A stretch of 64,000 nucleotides of DNA from Shewanella electrica. Lineage in GTDB: Bacteria > Pseudomonadota > Gammaproteobacteria > Enterobacterales > Shewanellaceae. A program made the translations under genes and the position numbers. Location: the NCBI RefSeq assembly GCF_022321485.1, contig NZ_JAKOGG010000013.1, positions 37,367 to 101,366 on the forward strand, given 5' to 3'. Shown one piece after another: positions 35,984-50,646 of this stretch (positions are counted from its first letter, which is position 1; each line of letters opens with the position of its first letter). Under the pieces are notes generated by a model. It worked only from the letters and a program-made list of their open reading frames with translations, was not told the origin of the DNA and ran no database searches.

Positions 35984-36352
35984 TTACAGTACTTCTGGTG
36001 CCAGCGACACGATTTTCATGAATTGCTCTGTACGCAGTTCACGTGTCACAGGTCCAAAGATACGAGTACCAATCGGTGCAAGGTTTGCGTTAAGCAATAC
36101 CGCTGCATTCCGATCGAAGCGAATGACAGAACCGTCTGGACGACGTACGCCTTTCTTAGTACGGACTACCACCGCGTTATACACATCACCTTTCTTCGCT
36201 TTAGCGCGAGGGATCGCTTCTTTAACAGAAACTTTGATGATGTCGCCGATACCGGCATAACGACGATGAGAGCCACCCAAGACCTTAATACACTGAACTC
36301 TGCGAGCGCCGCTGTTACATGCGACATCGAGAGTCGATTGCATTTGGATCAT
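35984..36352 (-). CDS. rplN: Large subunit ribosomal protein uL14
   Basis: 122 residues: [20 protein letters not shown] and the intersubunit-bridge region [16 protein letters not shown]. First gene of the spc operon, separated from rpsQ by 179 bp containing a terminator-like stem (36487-36512) and a possible -10 TATACT at 36450-36445. Confidence 0.98.
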   Translation of the reverse strand: MIQMQSTLDVACNSGARRVQCIKVLGGSHRRYAGIGDIIKVSVKEAIPRAKAKKGDVYNAVVVRTKKGVRRPDGSVIRFDRNAAVLLNANLAPIGTRIFGPVTRELRTEQFMKIVSLAPEVL

Positions 36353-36486
36353 TTTAAGTGCTCCGCTATCGTTACTTCACATACCCCACCATGGGGCCTT
36401 TACGTCATCATTTTTGAGCCAAAACTGGTCAAAAATGGCGCGCAAGTATAACACCATTGATCAGGGATGAATAGTACTAAAAATAT

Positions 36487-36512
36487 AAACGGCCCCACAA
36501 AGGAGCCGTTTA
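36487..36512 (-). terminator. Probable terminator or attenuator between S10 and spc operons
   Basis: Imperfect stem AAACGGCCCC (36487-36496) / AGGAGCCGTTTA, 20 bp after the rpsQ stop; A+T-rich on both sides. Confidence 0.6.
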
Positions 36513-36531
36513 TTACGTTACCTAATCAAAA

Positions 36532-36780
36532 TTAGGCTTTGCTCACTACTTCAACCAGAGTCCAAGACTTAGTCTTAGACAGAGGACGACATTGACTGAT
36601 AGTCACGATATCGCCTTCATTACACTGGTTTTGTTCGTCATGTGCATGGATCTTAGTAGTACGTTTTACGTACTTACCGTAGATTGGGTGCTTAACTTGA
36701 CGCTCAACGGCAACAGTGATGGACTTGTCCATTTTGTTGCTGGTCACTTTACCCTGCAAAGTACGGATGCTCTCAGACAT
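36532..36780 (-). CDS. rpsQ: Small subunit ribosomal protein uS17
   Basis: 82 residues ([20 protein letters not shown]), OB-fold 16S rRNA binder. Its ATG shares one base with the rpmC stop. Last gene of the S10 operon. Confidence 0.98.
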   Translation of the reverse strand: MSESIRTLQGKVTSNKMDKSITVAVERQVKHPIYGKYVKRTTKIHAHDEQNQCNEGDIVTISQCRPLSKTKSWTLVEVVSKA

Positions 36781-36970
36781 TATGCACCTGCCTTAGAAGT
36801 AATAATGGTCTTAACGCGCGCAATGTTACGGCGCACTTGTTTCAGCTGGTGAGTTTGAGCCAGCTGACCAGTAGCGTGTTGCATACGCAGGTTAAACTGC
36901 TCACGCAGCAGACCAAGTAGTTCAGCGTTCAGTTCTTCAACGCTTTTTTCTCTCAGTTCGCTCGCTTTCA

Positions 36971-36971
<1 letters not shown>
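36780..36971 (-). CDS. rpmC: Large subunit ribosomal protein uL29
   Basis: 63 residues, two-helix protein [20 protein letters not shown] then [12 protein letters not shown]. Located at the tunnel exit beside the trigger factor and SRP docking site. One-base overlaps with both neighbours imply coupled translation. Confidence 0.97.
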
Positions 36972-38085
<1,114 letters not shown>

Positions 38086-38094
38086 TGCTCTCTC

Positions 38095-38427
38095 CTAGCG
38101 ATCTGACACAACCACAGTAATGTGGCTGGTGCGCTTCATGATACGATCAGCACGGCCTTTAGCGCGTGGCATGATGCGTTTCATTGTTGGACCTTCATCA
38201 ACGAAAACTTTACCGACTTTCAACTCGTCGATATCAGCGCCTTCGTTGTGCTCGGCGTTAGCAATGGCTGAATCCAATACTTTCTTGACCAGTACGGCCG
38301 CTTTTTTAGGGCTGAAAGTCAGAATCTCGAGAGCCTTATCAACAGGCAGTCCACGGATCTGATCAGCTACCAAGCGTGCCTTTTGAGGCGACGTACGGGC
38401 AAAGCGATGTTTAGCTAAAACTTCCAT
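38095..38427 (-). CDS. rplV: Large subunit ribosomal protein uL22
   Basis: 110 residues, [20 protein letters not shown] and the tunnel-lining hairpin around [15 protein letters not shown]. Macrolide-resistance deletions in other bacteria affect this hairpin, which is complete here. Confidence 0.98.
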   Translation of the reverse strand: MEVLAKHRFARTSPQKARLVADQIRGLPVDKALEILTFSPKKAAVLVKKVLDSAIANAEHNEGADIDELKVGKVFVDEGPTMKRIMPRAKGRADRIMKRTSHITVVVSDR

Positions 38428-38442
38428 CTATAACCTCCCGTA

Positions 38443-39560
<1,118 letters not shown>

Positions 39561-39576
39561 TTCTTATCTCCTTTGC

Positions 39577-39879
39577 TTACTCAGCGCCGCCGACGAAATC
39601 GATGTCAGCGCCTTCAGCCAGGGTCACATAGGCTTTTTTCCAATCGCTGCGACGACCTGAACGGGCACCGTGACGTTTGGTTTTGCCTTTTGTTACCAAA
39701 GTGCGAACACCTTCGACTTTAACTTCAAACAGTTTTTCGACAGCAGATTTGATTTCAGCTTTAGTTGAATCAATTGCTACGCGGAAAACTACAGTGTTAG
39801 CTTTTTCGGCTACAACAGTACTCTTTTCAGAGATGTGTGGCGCCAGAATAACTTTCAGTAAACGTTCTTCGCGAATCAT
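39577..39879 (-). CDS. rplW: Large subunit ribosomal protein uL23
   Basis: 100 residues ([20 protein letters not shown]). Tunnel-exit docking site for trigger factor and SRP. Start overlaps the rplD stop by 4 bp. Confidence 0.98.
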   Translation of the reverse strand: MIREERLLKVILAPHISEKSTVVAEKANTVVFRVAIDSTKAEIKSAVEKLFEVKVEGVRTLVTKGKTKRHGARSGRRSDWKKAYVTLAEGADIDFVGGAE

Positions 39880-40481
39880 GCCAGCATCTCCTCAATTTGC
39901 TTCACAGCATCAGCAGTGATAAGCACCTTATCGAAAGCGATCAGGCTAACTGGGTCGATACCTGCAACATCACGTACGTCAACCTTGTACAGGTTGCGTG
40001 CTGCTAAGAACAGGTTCTCATCAACTTCTGGAGTCACAATCAAAACGTCTTCCAGTTGCATTTCTTTCAGCTTAGCTTTCAGCTCTTTAGTTTTAGGAGC
40101 CTCAACACCGAATTTTTCTACAACGATCAGACGTTCTTGACGTACCAGCTCAGACAGAATGCTTTTCAGAGCACCGCGGTACATCTTTTTGTTTACTTTC
40201 TGGCCGTGATCTTGTGGTTTAGCAGCGAAGGTTACACCACCGCTACGCCAGATCGGACCTTTGATACTACCCGCACGAGCGCGGCCAGTACCTTTCTGAC
40301 GCCATGGCTTTTTGCCAGAGCCAGTTACTTCAGCGCGAGTCAGCTGAGCACGAGTGCCCTGACGCGCATTTGCAGCGAATGCTACAACTACCTGATGAAC
40401 CAGTGCTTCGTTAAAGTCACGGCCGAAGGTAGTTTCGGAAACTTCAAGAGCGCTCTGGGCGTCTTTCAATACCAATTCCAT
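39876..40481 (-). CDS. rplD: Large subunit ribosomal protein uL4
   Basis: 201 residues; the extended loop [20 protein letters not shown] lines the exit tunnel. In E. coli, uL4 also represses its own S10 operon by acting on the leader RNA; a leader of similar size lies upstream of rpsJ here. Confidence 0.98.
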   Translation of the reverse strand: MELVLKDAQSALEVSETTFGRDFNEALVHQVVVAFAANARQGTRAQLTRAEVTGSGKKPWRQKGTGRARAGSIKGPIWRSGGVTFAAKPQDHGQKVNKKMYRGALKSILSELVRQERLIVVEKFGVEAPKTKELKAKLKEMQLEDVLIVTPEVDENLFLAARNLYKVDVRDVAGIDPVSLIAFDKVLITADAVKQIEEMLA

Positions 40482-40498
40482 TACTATCTCCTCAGACC

Positions 40499-41137
40499 TT
40501 ATGCTTTAACCGCAGGCTTGATGATCAGATCGCCGTTGTTAGCACCTGGAACAGCGCCTTTAACCAGCAACAGATTGCGTTCAGCATCTACACGTACAAC
40601 GTCCAGATTCTGAGTAGTTACGCGTTCTGCGCCCATATGACCTGACATTTTTTTGCCTTTGAATACGCGACCTGGCGTCTGGTTCTGACCGATAGAACCG
40701 TTAGCACGGTGCGACAGTGAGTTACCGTGAGTCATATCTTGAGTACGGAAGTTCCAGCGCTTAACGCCGCCTTGGAAGCCCTTACCTTTTGATTGACCAG
40801 TAACGTCTACTTTTGCAACGTCAGCGAAGATTTCAACTTTCAGTTCAGCACCAACTTCAATGCCTTCGCCTTCACCATCTGCCAAACGCAATTCCCACAA
40901 ACCACGACCGGCTTCAACGCCTGCCTTAGCAAAGTGGCCAGCTTCTGGCTTAGTGACACGATTGGCTTTTTTGGCACCAGTAGTAACTTGAAGTGCGCGG
41001 TAACCGTCGCTTTCCAGAGTTTTCACCTGGGTTACGCGGTTGGCTTCAACTTCAATTACTGTAACAGGGATAGACGCACCATCTTCAGTGAAGATGCGGG
41101 TCATACCCACTTTACGACCAATAAGACCGATAGCCAT
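40499..41137 (-). CDS. rplC: Large subunit ribosomal protein uL3
   Basis: 212 residues ([40 protein letters not shown]). The glutamine that is methylated by PrmB in E. coli lies in GQNQTPG. Confidence 0.98.
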   Translation of the reverse strand: MAIGLIGRKVGMTRIFTEDGASIPVTVIEVEANRVTQVKTLESDGYRALQVTTGAKKANRVTKPEAGHFAKAGVEAGRGLWELRLADGEGEGIEVGAELKVEIFADVAKVDVTGQSKGKGFQGGVKRWNFRTQDMTHGNSLSHRANGSIGQNQTPGRVFKGKKMSGHMGAERVTTQNLDVVRVDAERNLLLVKGAVPGANNGDLIIKPAVKA

Positions 41138-41163
41138 CTCTCAAACCTCTCTAAGGATCTCAA

Positions 41164-41640
<477 letters not shown>

Positions 41641-41645
41641 CGGCC

Positions 41646-41673
41646 ATTATACCCATCCAGCATTTGATTACAA
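41646..41673 (-). promoter_or_regulatory. Probable S10 operon promoter
   Basis: Minus strand TTGTAA (41673-41668), 16-base spacer, TATAAT (41651-41646). A second TATAAT further upstream (about 41718-41723) lacks a good -35. Confidence 0.65.
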
Positions 41674-41768
41674 GTCTATTGGCGTTTTTGTCAGCATTTT
41701 GCTGATAAGTGGCGGGATTATAATGAATCAGCGGGGAAATACCAGCCTCTTGACGAACTCAAGGCAAT

Positions 41769-41794
41769 AAAAAAGGAAGCCGAAGCTTCCTTTT
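41769..41794 (-). terminator. Terminator of the str operon (after tufA)
   Basis: Stem GGAAGC (41775-41780) / GCTTCC (41785-41790) with a stable TTCG loop on the minus strand and a T tract. The same sequence follows tufB at 58493-58518. Confidence 0.9.
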
Positions 41795-41810
41795 CGAGTC
41801 ACTTAATCAA

Positions 41811-42995
41811 TTAAGCGATGATTTTTGCTACCACGCCGGCGCCTACTGTACGGCCACCTTCACGGATTGCAAAACGCAGACCTTCGTCCATCGCGATTGG
41901 GCAGATCAGCGTCACTACCATCTTGATGTTGTCACCAGGCATTACCATTTCTACGCCTTCTGGCAGTTCGATGGTACCGGTTACGTCAGTTGTACGGAAG
42001 TAGAACTGTGGACGGTAGCCTTTGAAGAATGGAGTATGACGACCACCTTCTTCTTTGCTCAGTACGTATACTTCTGATTCGAACTTGGTGTGTGGAGTGA
42101 TAGTACCTGGTTTTGCCAGTACTTGACCACGTTCAACTTCATCACGTTTTGTACCACGCAACAGAACACCAACGTTCTCACCTGCACGACCTTCGTCCAG
42201 CAGTTTGCGGAACATTTCCACACCTGTACAGGTAGTTTTTGTAGTGTCGTGGATACCTACGATTTCTACTTCGTTACCTACGTTGATGATACCGCGTTCT
42301 ACACGACCTGTTACTACTGTACCACGGCCTGAAATTGAGAATACGTCTTCAATAGGCAGCAGGAATGGGTGGTCGATATCACGGATTGGTTCTGGGATAT
42401 AAGTATCCAGTGCTTCCGCCAATTCGATGATTTTGTTTTCCCAATCTGGTTCGCCTTCCAGTGCTTTCAGAGCTGAACCCTGAATTACTGGCAGATCATC
42501 ACCTGGGAAGTCGTATTCAGACAGCAGTTCACGAACTTCCATCTCTACCAGTTCCAGCAGCTCTTCATCGTCAACCATGTCACATTTGTTCATGAATACG
42601 ATGATGTAAGGTACGCCTACCTGACGAGACAGCAGGATGTGCTCACGAGTTTGTGGCATTGGGCCGTCAGTCGCAGCTACTACCAGAATAGCGCCGTCCA
42701 TCTGTGCAGCACCAGTGATCATGTTTTTAACATAGTCAGCGTGGCCTGGGCAGTCTACGTGTGCGTAGTGGCGAGTTGGAGTGTCATATTCGATGTGAGA
42801 GGTATTGATGGTAATACCGCGCTCACGCTCTTCTGGAGCGTTATCGATTGCTGCGAAGTCGCGTGCTTCACCACCGTAGGTTTTAGCCAGAACGGTAGAG
42901 ATAGCTGCGGTCAGAGTAGTTTTACCATGGTCAACGTGACCGATGGTGCCCACGTTTACGTGGGGTTTTGAACGTTCAAATTTAGCTTTAGACAC
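41811..42995 (-). CDS. tufA: Elongation factor Tu, str-operon copy (GTG start)
   Basis: 394 residues, delivering aminoacyl-tRNA to the ribosome as a GTP complex. P-loop [13 protein letters not shown] and NKCD motifs are intact. The start is the GTG at 42995, with AAAGGA upstream; a frame open to 43043 would add 16 unrelated residues. The protein is identical to that at 58535 except that the latter starts with ATG. 81 bp after fusA. Confidence 0.98.
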   Translation of the reverse strand: MSKAKFERSKPHVNVGTIGHVDHGKTTLTAAISTVLAKTYGGEARDFAAIDNAPEERERGITINTSHIEYDTPTRHYAHVDCPGHADYVKNMITGAAQMDGAILVVAATDGPMPQTREHILLSRQVGVPYIIVFMNKCDMVDDEELLELVEMEVRELLSEYDFPGDDLPVIQGSALKALEGEPDWENKIIELAEALDTYIPEPIRDIDHPFLLPIEDVFSISGRGTVVTGRVERGIINVGNEVEIVGIHDTTKTTCTGVEMFRKLLDEGRAGENVGVLLRGTKRDEVERGQVLAKPGTITPHTKFESEVYVLSKEEGGRHTPFFKGYRPQFYFRTTDVTGTIELPEGVEMVMPGDNIKMVVTLICPIAMDEGLRFAIREGGRTVGAGVVAKIIA

Positions 42996-43076
42996 GATAA
43001 ATTCCTTTAAATTAGGCGTCCAGCACATGCAGGACACTAACAATCAAATATAGGCAGCGCTATCAATCTTACGCAA

Positions 43077-45173
43077 TTAGGTACGTGATTCGATAACGGC
43101 CTTGGCAACGTTTTGCGGCGCTTCAGAGTACTTCAAGAACTCCATTGAGTATGAAGCTCGACCCTGAGTCGCTGAACGCAAGTCCGTTGCATAACCAAAC
43201 ATTTCAGCCAAAGGCACGACTGCATGGACGAGTTTGATGCCTGCGACACCATCATCCATACCTTCGATGAGACCACGACGTCGGTTTAAATCACCCACGA
43301 CATCTCCCATGTAATCTTCGGGAGTGGTTACTTCGACTTTCATGCACGGTTCGAGCAACACTGGGCTAGCTTCAAGCGCACCCTTTCTGAAGCCCATAGA
43401 ACCTGCAACCTTGAACGCCATTTCGTTCGAGTCCACATCGTGATATGAACCATCAAACAGCGTGACTTTTACATCCTGCAGCGGGAAGCCAGCGAGCACG
43501 CCGTTCTTCATCTGCTCTTGGATGCCTTTATCAACAGCAGGGATATATTCCTTCGGAACTACACCACCTACAATTGCGTTGACAAACTCGTAACCAGCAC
43601 CATCTTCAAGAGGTTCTAGTTTCAACCAGACATGACCGAACTGACCACGACCACCAGACTGACGCACAAATTTGCCTTCAGCTTCAACCGTGTCACGAAT
43701 CGTTTCGCGATAAGCAACCTGCGGTTTACCCACATTGCACTCAACGCTAAATTCGCGACGCATACGGTCGATGATGATGTCGAGATGTAATTCACCCATC
43801 CCTGAAATCAGAGTCTGACCCGACTCTTCATCGGTTTCAACCCGGAATGATGGATCTTCCATTGCCAATTTTTGCAATGCAATGCCCATTTTTTCCTGGT
43901 CGGCTTTCGAACGAGGCTCCACTGCGATAGTAATTACCGGATCAGGGAAGTCCATTCGTTCAAGGATAACTTTATGGTCAGGATCACAAAGGGTATCGCC
44001 CGTAGTCACATCTTTTAGGCCGATTGCGGCCGCGATGTCACCTGCGCGTACTTCCTTGAGTTCCTGTCGGTCGTTAGCGTGCATCTGCACAATACGTCCG
44101 ATACGCTCACGTTTTTCTTTCACGCTGTTGTAAACGGCAGAGCCAGATTCCAACACACCTGAATAGACGCGAATAAAGGTCAGAGAACCTACGAAGGGAT
44201 CGGTCGCAATTTTAAATGCCAAGGCCGCAAACGGGCCGTTGTCATCTGCGTGACGTTCCACTTCGTTATCACGTTCGTCGACACCTTTAATTGCGGGCAC
44301 ATCCACTGGAGCAGGTAAAAACTCAACCACTGCATCAAGCACTGCTTGAACACCTTTATTTTTAAAGGCGCTACCACAAGTGGCGACAACAATTTCGTTG
44401 TTTAGCGTGCGCGTACGCAAACCTGCTTTGATCTCTTCTTCAGAAAGTTCGCCTTCCTCAAGATATTTATCCATGAGCTCTTCAGAAGCTTCTGCAGCAC
44501 ATTCAACCATGTACTCACGCATCTCGGTTGCTTTGGCTAACAGATCATCTGGAATTGGATCATGGGTAAAAGTCATCCCCTGGTCTGCTTCATTCCAGTT
44601 AATGGCTTTCATTTTGATGAGATCAATGACACCTTTGAAGTTTTCTTCGGCGCCAATGTTCAGCTGAATGGGTACGCAAGTAGCACCAAGGCGTTTGCGA
44701 ATTTGATTAACTACGCGGTCAAAATCAGCACCTGCGCGGTCCATCTTGTTCACAAAAACCATACGTGGAACGTGATATTTGTCAGCCTGACGCCATACGG
44801 TTTCAGACTGTGGTTCCACACCAGAAGCACCACAGAACACTACCACTGCGCCATCAAGCACACGGAGTGAACGTTCAACTTCAATGGTGAAATCAACGTG
44901 ACCTGGGGTATCAATAATATTGATGCGGTGCTGCTCAAACTGTGCATCCATACCACGCCAGAACGTTGTTACGGCGGCGGAAGTAATAGTGATGCCGCGC
45001 TCTTGCTCTTGTACCATCCAGTCGGTGGTAGCTGCACCGTCATGTACCTCACCAATTTTGTGAGATAAGCCGGTGTAGAACAGAACACGCTCAGTTGTAG
45101 TTGTTTTGCCAGCATCAACGTGAGCACAAATACCGATATTGCGATAACGCTCAATAGGAGTTGTACGAGCCAC
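43077..45173 (-). CDS. fusA: Elongation factor G
   Basis: 698 residues; translocates tRNAs and mRNA through the ribosome and helps recycle it. GTPase motifs [16 protein letters not shown] and NKMDRAGAD, then domains II-V. Between rpsG and tufA in the str operon. Confidence 0.98.
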   Translation of the reverse strand: MARTTPIERYRNIGICAHVDAGKTTTTERVLFYTGLSHKIGEVHDGAATTDWMVQEQERGITITSAAVTTFWRGMDAQFEQHRINIIDTPGHVDFTIEVERSLRVLDGAVVVFCGASGVEPQSETVWRQADKYHVPRMVFVNKMDRAGADFDRVVNQIRKRLGATCVPIQLNIGAEENFKGVIDLIKMKAINWNEADQGMTFTHDPIPDDLLAKATEMREYMVECAAEASEELMDKYLEEGELSEEEIKAGLRTRTLNNEIVVATCGSAFKNKGVQAVLDAVVEFLPAPVDVPAIKGVDERDNEVERHADDNGPFAALAFKIATDPFVGSLTFIRVYSGVLESGSAVYNSVKEKRERIGRIVQMHANDRQELKEVRAGDIAAAIGLKDVTTGDTLCDPDHKVILERMDFPDPVITIAVEPRSKADQEKMGIALQKLAMEDPSFRVETDEESGQTLISGMGELHLDIIIDRMRREFSVECNVGKPQVAYRETIRDTVEAEGKFVRQSGGRGQFGHVWLKLEPLEDGAGYEFVNAIVGGVVPKEYIPAVDKGIQEQMKNGVLAGFPLQDVKVTLFDGSYHDVDSNEMAFKVAGSMGFRKGALEASPVLLEPCMKVEVTTPEDYMGDVVGDLNRRRGLIEGMDDGVAGIKLVHAVVPLAEMFGYATDLRSATQGRASYSMEFLKYSEAPQNVAKAVIESRT

Positions 45174-45248
45174 GATTATACCCTCTTAACCGGAAAACAA
45201 ACTCCGGTACAAACAGAGAAAGCGCGGGCAGTAAGCCCGCGCATAATA

Positions 45249-45737
<489 letters not shown>

Positions 45738-45799
45738 TCAGGTTTTTCCAAAACCGAAATATAAATAAAAAAAGCTTGGCCTTACTTAACGGGAACCCA

Positions 45800-46174
45800 T
45801 TAAGACTTAGGACGCTTAGCACCGTATTTAGAACGTGCTTGGCGACGAGCAGCAATACCTGCACAGTCGAGCGCGCCACGAATAGTGTGATAACGCACAC
45901 CTGGCAAGTCTTTAACACGACCGCCACGGATCAGGATCACACTGTGCTCTTGCAGGTTGTGGCCTTCACCGCCGATGTATGAAGTAACTTCAAAACCGTT
46001 GGTCAAACGCACACGCGCTACTTTACGCAGAGCAGAGTTTGGTTTTTTTGGTGTAGTGGTGTACACACGGGTACAAACACCACGTTTTTGTGGGCACGCA
46101 TTCAACGCAGGCACGTTAGTCTTTTCGACTTTCGGCGCACGTGGCTTACGTACCAACTGGTTTACAGTTGCCAT
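45800..46174 (-). CDS. rpsL: Small subunit ribosomal protein uS12
   Basis: 124 residues from ATG 46174 ([20 protein letters not shown]); the frame is open to 46279 but that part overlaps the promoter. The decoding loops [11 protein letters not shown] and [11 protein letters not shown] have lysines at the positions altered in streptomycin-resistant mutants, so the sensitive form is present. Confidence 0.98.
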   Translation of the reverse strand: MATVNQLVRKPRAPKVEKTNVPALNACPQKRGVCTRVYTTTPKKPNSALRKVARVRLTNGFEVTSYIGGEGHNLQEHSVILIRGGRVKDLPGVRYHTIRGALDCAGIAARRQARSKYGAKRPKS

Positions 46175-46250
46175 GTATATAGCTCCGTTTGTGTTGAGAA
46201 ACTCAACGTATGGTGTGAAAAATCTATATCCTACAGAAGTAGGACGCGGA

Positions 46251-46279
46251 ATTTTAGAAAGCTCGGCCCTAACTGTCAA
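46251..46279 (-). promoter_or_regulatory. str operon promoter
   Basis: Minus strand TTGACA (46279-46274), 17-base spacer, TAAAAT (46256-46251), about 75 bp before the rpsL start. Confidence 0.8.
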
Positions 46280-46310
46280 GAAATAGCCAATATTAGTGCC
46301 ATTAAAGTAT

Positions 46311-46337
46311 AAAAAAAGGCGCCTTAAGGCGCCTTTT
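46311..46337 (-). terminator. Terminator of the rplJL-rpoBC operon
   Basis: Palindrome AAGGCGCCTTAAGGCGCCTT (46316-46335) flanked by A and T tracts, 17 bp after the rpoC stop. Confidence 0.92.
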
Positions 46338-46353
46338 TGTTATGAGCTTTCGC

Positions 46354-49300
46354 TTATTCGGCGCCGCCAGCCAGATTTAGCAAATCTGCCAAATTCTGTT
46401 CAGCTTCGCTGGCCGTGATAGCCGGTGCTTCCTGAGCCACAACGGTCTTACCGCTCTGACGGTTCTTATGGTAAGCATAACCGGTACCTGCTGGGATCAG
46501 ACGACCCACGATAACGTTCTCTTTCAGACCACGCAGAGTATCTGACTTGCCGCCTACAGCAGCTTCGGTCAGTACGCGGGTGGTTTCTTGGAACGATGCC
46601 GCAGAGATAAACGATTCTGTCGCCAGAGAGGCTTTGGTAATACCCAACAATTCGCGTTCGAACTGTGCAGGTTGTTTACCTTGTGCTTCTAGGTCACGGT
46701 TGGCAATTTTCACGCGTGAAACTTCAACCTGTTCGCCTTCCAAGAACTCTGAATCGCCAGCTGCGGTGATGATGCACTTACGCAGCATTTGGCGAATGAT
46801 CACCTCAATGTGCTTATCGTTGATCTTCACGCCTTGCAGACGATAAACGTCTTGAACTTCGTTGACGATGTAGTTGGCCACTTTGGTGATACCACGAAGG
46901 CGCAGAATGTCATGTGCTGACTCTGGACCGTCGGCGATAACTTCACCACGTTCAACTTTTTCACCTTCGAACACGTTCAGGTTACGCCACTTCGGAATCA
47001 TCTCTTCGTAAGCATTGCCGCCTTCAGCCGGTGTAATCACCAGACGACGCTTACCTTTGGTTTCTTTACCAAACGAGATGGTACCGCTGATTTCTGCCAG
47101 AATCGCAGGCTCTTTCGGCTTACGTGCTTCAAACAGGTCAGCAACGCGTGGCAGACCACCGGTGATGTCGCGTGTTTTAGACGATTCTTGTGGAATACGT
47201 GCAATCGCGTCACCCACGTTGATCTTAGTGTTGTCTTCCAAGTTAACGATTGAGTGACCAGGCAGGAAGTACTGCGCCGGTACATCGGTACCCGGAATAA
47301 ACAACTCAGCGCCATTGTCATCTACCAGACGAATTGCTGGACGCAACTCTTTACCAGCAGAAGGACGTTGAGCCACATCCATCACCACGATTGACGAAAG
47401 ACCGGTCAGTTCGTCGGTTTGACGTTGAATGGTCACACCATCCAACATGTCAACGAACTTCACATAACCCGCCACTTCGGTAACGATTGGGTGAGTATGT
47501 GGATCCCAGTTCGCGATGATATCGCCAGCAGCGATAGCGTCGCCGTCTTGTTTCTCCAAAATGGTACCGTAAGGTACTTTGTAACGTTCTTTCTCACGGC
47601 CCAGCTCATCGCTGATCGCCAGTTCAGAAGAACGAGAAACAATTACCAGTTTACCTTCAACGTTGGTAACGAACTTCGCGTTATGCAGCTTCAAAGTACC
47701 CGCGTTTTTCACTTGTACGTTGTTTTCTGCAGACGCTCTAGATGCCGCACCACCGATGTGGAACGTACGCATCGTCAGCTGTGTACCCGGTTCACCGATG
47801 GATTGTGCTGCCACAACACCAATCGCTTCACCTTGGTTGATCAGGTGACCACGTGCCAAGTCACGGCCGTAACAGCATGCACACACACCGAAGTCGGTGT
47901 CACAGCTAATTACTGAACGTACTTTCACTTCGTCAACGCTAGCTTCTTCCAGCTTACGACACCATGCTTCATCCAGCAGAGTGTTGCGCGGCGCCAAGAC
48001 GTCTTCAGTACCTGGGTAGTAAACGTCTTCAGCAACCACACGGCCCAGTACGCGTTCGCGCAATGGTTCAACCACGTCACCACCTTCAATCAGCGGTTTC
48101 ATGACCAGACCTTCGTGAGTACCACAGTCGTCTTCGATAACTACCAAGTCTTGCGCAACGTCTACCAGACGACGAGTCAGGTAACCAGAGTTCGCAGTTT
48201 TCAGTGCGGTATCCGCCAGACCTTTACGTGCACCGTGGGTTGAGATGAAGTACTGCAGTACGTTCAGACCTTCACGGAAGTTCGCCACGATTGGCGTTTC
48301 AATGATCGAACCGTCTGGTTTCGCCATCAGACCACGCATACCCGCCAACTGACGGATCTGTGCAGCACTACCACGAGCACCTGAGTCGGCCATCATATAG
48401 ATGCTGTTAAACGATGCTTGTTCTTCCTCTTCACCGTTGCGGTTGATAACCACTTCGGTAGACAGGTTTTTCATCATCGCTTTGGACACTTTTTCGTTAC
48501 AGCTTGCCCAGATGTCGATCACTTTGTTATAGCGTTCACCGGCTGTTACCAGACCAGATTGGAACTGTTCTTGAATTTCCAATACTTCGGCTTCAGCTTC
48601 GGCTACCAGTGTGTACTTCTCAGCTGGGATCTCCATGTCGTTGATACCAACAGAAGAACCAGACACAGTCGCATAATGGAAACCGGTGTACATCAATTGG
48701 TCAGCAAAGATAACGGTGTCTTTCAGACCCAATTCGCGATAACACAAGTTCAGCAGTTTAGAGATCTGCTTTTTGCCCATGTTTTGGTTAACCACTTCAA
48801 ATGGCAAACCATCAGGCAAAATGGTAGACAGCAATGCACGACCTACTGTGGTATCCACAATGCGGCGTACAGGTTGCTTTTTACCATTTTCATCAATCTT
48901 GTTTTCGGTGATACGCACTTTAACGCGCGCATGCAGCTCAGCAGCACCTGTGCGGTAAGCTTTTTCAGCTTCAGCAACAGATTCAAATGCCATGCCTTCA
49001 CCTACGCCGTTCACACGTTCGCGGCTCATGTAGTACAGACCCAAGACCACGTCCTGAGACGGTACGATGATTGGCTCACCGTTCGCTGGCGACAGAATGT
49101 TGTTGGTAGACATCATCAGCGCACGCGCTTCTAACTGAGCTTCCAACGTCAGTGGCAAGTGCACCGCCATTTGGTCACCGTCGAAGTCGGCGTTATACGC
49201 AGAACACACCAATGGGTGCAGCTGGATTGCCTTACCTTCAATCAGGATCGGTTCGAACGCTTGAATACCCAAACGGTGCAGTGTTGGTGCACGGTTGAGC

Positions 49301-50565
49301 ATTACTGGATGTTCGCGGATCACTTCGTCCAGTACGTCCCAAACTTCTGCCACTTCACGCTCTACCATTTTCTTGGCAGCTTTGATGGTAGTCGCGAGAC
49401 CGCGTGCTTCCAGCTTGCCATAGATGAATGGTTTGAACAGTTCCAGTGCCATCTTCTTAGGCAGACCACACTGATGCAGACGCAGGTATGGACCAACGGT
49501 AATTACCGAACGGCCTGAGTAGTCAACACGTTTACCGAGCAAGTTCTGACGGAAACGACCTTGTTTACCTTTGATCATGTCGGCCAAAGATTTCAGCGGG
49601 CGTTTGTTAGAACCGGTAATAGCACGACCACGACGACCGTTATCGAGCAACGCGTCTACAGATTCCTGCAGCATACGTTTTTCGTTGCGTACGATGATGT
49701 CTGGCGCAGCCAGATCCAACAGACGCTTCAGACGGTTGTTACGGTTGATCACGCGACGATACAGATCGTTCAAATCTGAAGTAGCGAAACGACCGCCATC
49801 CAACGGCACCAATGGGCGCAGATCAGGTGGCAATACTGGCAATACTTTCAGAATCATCCACTCTGGTTTGTTGCCAGAAGTGTAGAAAGCTTCGATCAGC
49901 TTCAGACGCTTGGTCACTTTCTTGCGACGCGTTTCTGAGTTGATAGATGGCAGCTCTTCGCGCATCTCTTGGATCTCTTTTTCCAAGTCGATAGCACGCA
50001 GCAGATCAAGTACTGCTTCAGCACCCATCTTAGCTTCGAACTCGTCACCGTACTCTTCCAGTGCATCCAAGTAGTTTTCTTCAGTCAGCATTTGACCGCG
50101 TTCGAGGCTAGTCATGCCAGCTTCGATAACTACATATGATTCGAAATACAGTACACGCTCGATATCACGCAGCGTCATATCCAGCATCAAACCGATACGG
50201 CTTGGCAGAGATTTCAAGAACCAGATGTGGGCAACTGGGCTAGCCAGTTCGATGTGACCCATACGCTCACGACGTACTTTAGTTTGGGTAACTTCAACAC
50301 CACATTTTTCACAGATAACACCACGGTGTTTCAAACGTTTGTACTTACCGCACAAACATTCGTAGTCTTTCACTGGTCCAAAGATGCGCGCACAAAACAG
50401 ACCTTCGCGCTCAGGCTTGAAGGTACGGTAGTTGATGGTTTCAGGCTTCTTGACTTCACCATATGACCAAGAACGGATCAGATCGGGTGACGCCAAGCCG
50501 ATTTTGATACCTTCAAATTCTTCGGTCTTACTTTGCTGTTTCAGAAACTTTAATAAGTCTTTCAC
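46354..50565 (-). CDS. rpoC: RNA polymerase beta' subunit
   Basis: 1403 residues, with the N-terminal zinc-binding CLCGKYK ... CEKCG, the catalytic Mg-binding NADFDGDQM and the bridge helix and trigger loop region ([19 protein letters not shown]). Forms the active centre with beta. 81 bp after rpoB, with a stem CTGCCTTG/CAAGGCAG (about 50590-50611) between them. Confidence 0.99.
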   Translation of the reverse strand: MKDLLKFLKQQSKTEEFEGIKIGLASPDLIRSWSYGEVKKPETINYRTFKPEREGLFCARIFGPVKDYECLCGKYKRLKHRGVICEKCGVEVTQTKVRRERMGHIELASPVAHIWFLKSLPSRIGLMLDMTLRDIERVLYFESYVVIEAGMTSLERGQMLTEENYLDALEEYGDEFEAKMGAEAVLDLLRAIDLEKEIQEMREELPSINSETRRKKVTKRLKLIEAFYTSGNKPEWMILKVLPVLPPDLRPLVPLDGGRFATSDLNDLYRRVINRNNRLKRLLDLAAPDIIVRNEKRMLQESVDALLDNGRRGRAITGSNKRPLKSLADMIKGKQGRFRQNLLGKRVDYSGRSVITVGPYLRLHQCGLPKKMALELFKPFIYGKLEARGLATTIKAAKKMVEREVAEVWDVLDEVIREHPVMLNRAPTLHRLGIQAFEPILIEGKAIQLHPLVCSAYNADFDGDQMAVHLPLTLEAQLEARALMMSTNNILSPANGEPIIVPSQDVVLGLYYMSRERVNGVGEGMAFESVAEAEKAYRTGAAELHARVKVRITENKIDENGKKQPVRRIVDTTVGRALLSTILPDGLPFEVVNQNMGKKQISKLLNLCYRELGLKDTVIFADQLMYTGFHYATVSGSSVGINDMEIPAEKYTLVAEAEAEVLEIQEQFQSGLVTAGERYNKVIDIWASCNEKVSKAMMKNLSTEVVINRNGEEEEQASFNSIYMMADSGARGSAAQIRQLAGMRGLMAKPDGSIIETPIVANFREGLNVLQYFISTHGARKGLADTALKTANSGYLTRRLVDVAQDLVVIEDDCGTHEGLVMKPLIEGGDVVEPLRERVLGRVVAEDVYYPGTEDVLAPRNTLLDEAWCRKLEEASVDEVKVRSVISCDTDFGVCACCYGRDLARGHLINQGEAIGVVAAQSIGEPGTQLTMRTFHIGGAASRASAENNVQVKNAGTLKLHNAKFVTNVEGKLVIVSRSSELAISDELGREKERYKVPYGTILEKQDGDAIAAGDIIANWDPHTHPIVTEVAGYVKFVDMLDGVTIQRQTDELTGLSSIVVMDVAQRPSAGKELRPAIRLVDDNGAELFIPGTDVPAQYFLPGHSIVNLEDNTKINVGDAIARIPQESSKTRDITGGLPRVADLFEARKPKEPAILAEISGTISFGKETKGKRRLVITPAEGGNAYEEMIPKWRNLNVFEGEKVERGEVIADGPESAHDILRLRGITKVANYIVNEVQDVYRLQGVKINDKHIEVIIRQMLRKCIITAAGDSEFLEGEQVEVSRVKIANRDLEAQGKQPAQFERELLGITKASLATESFISAASFQETTRVLTEAAVGGKSDTLRGLKENVIVGRLIPAGTGYAYHKNRQSGKTVVAQEAPAITASEAEQNLADLLNLAGGAE

Positions 50566-50646
50566 GTTTCTCTCCTGAAGGAGTTAAACCGGCTGCCTTG
50601 CCTAAACAAGGCAGCGTACTTTGCCAAACACAGTCGCGGCTGTGCC

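Noticed and set aside
48418-49134. 238-codon open frame opposite rpoC
   Set aside because: It is antisense to the highly conserved rpoC coding sequence; its composition follows the third-codon bias of the opposite strand.
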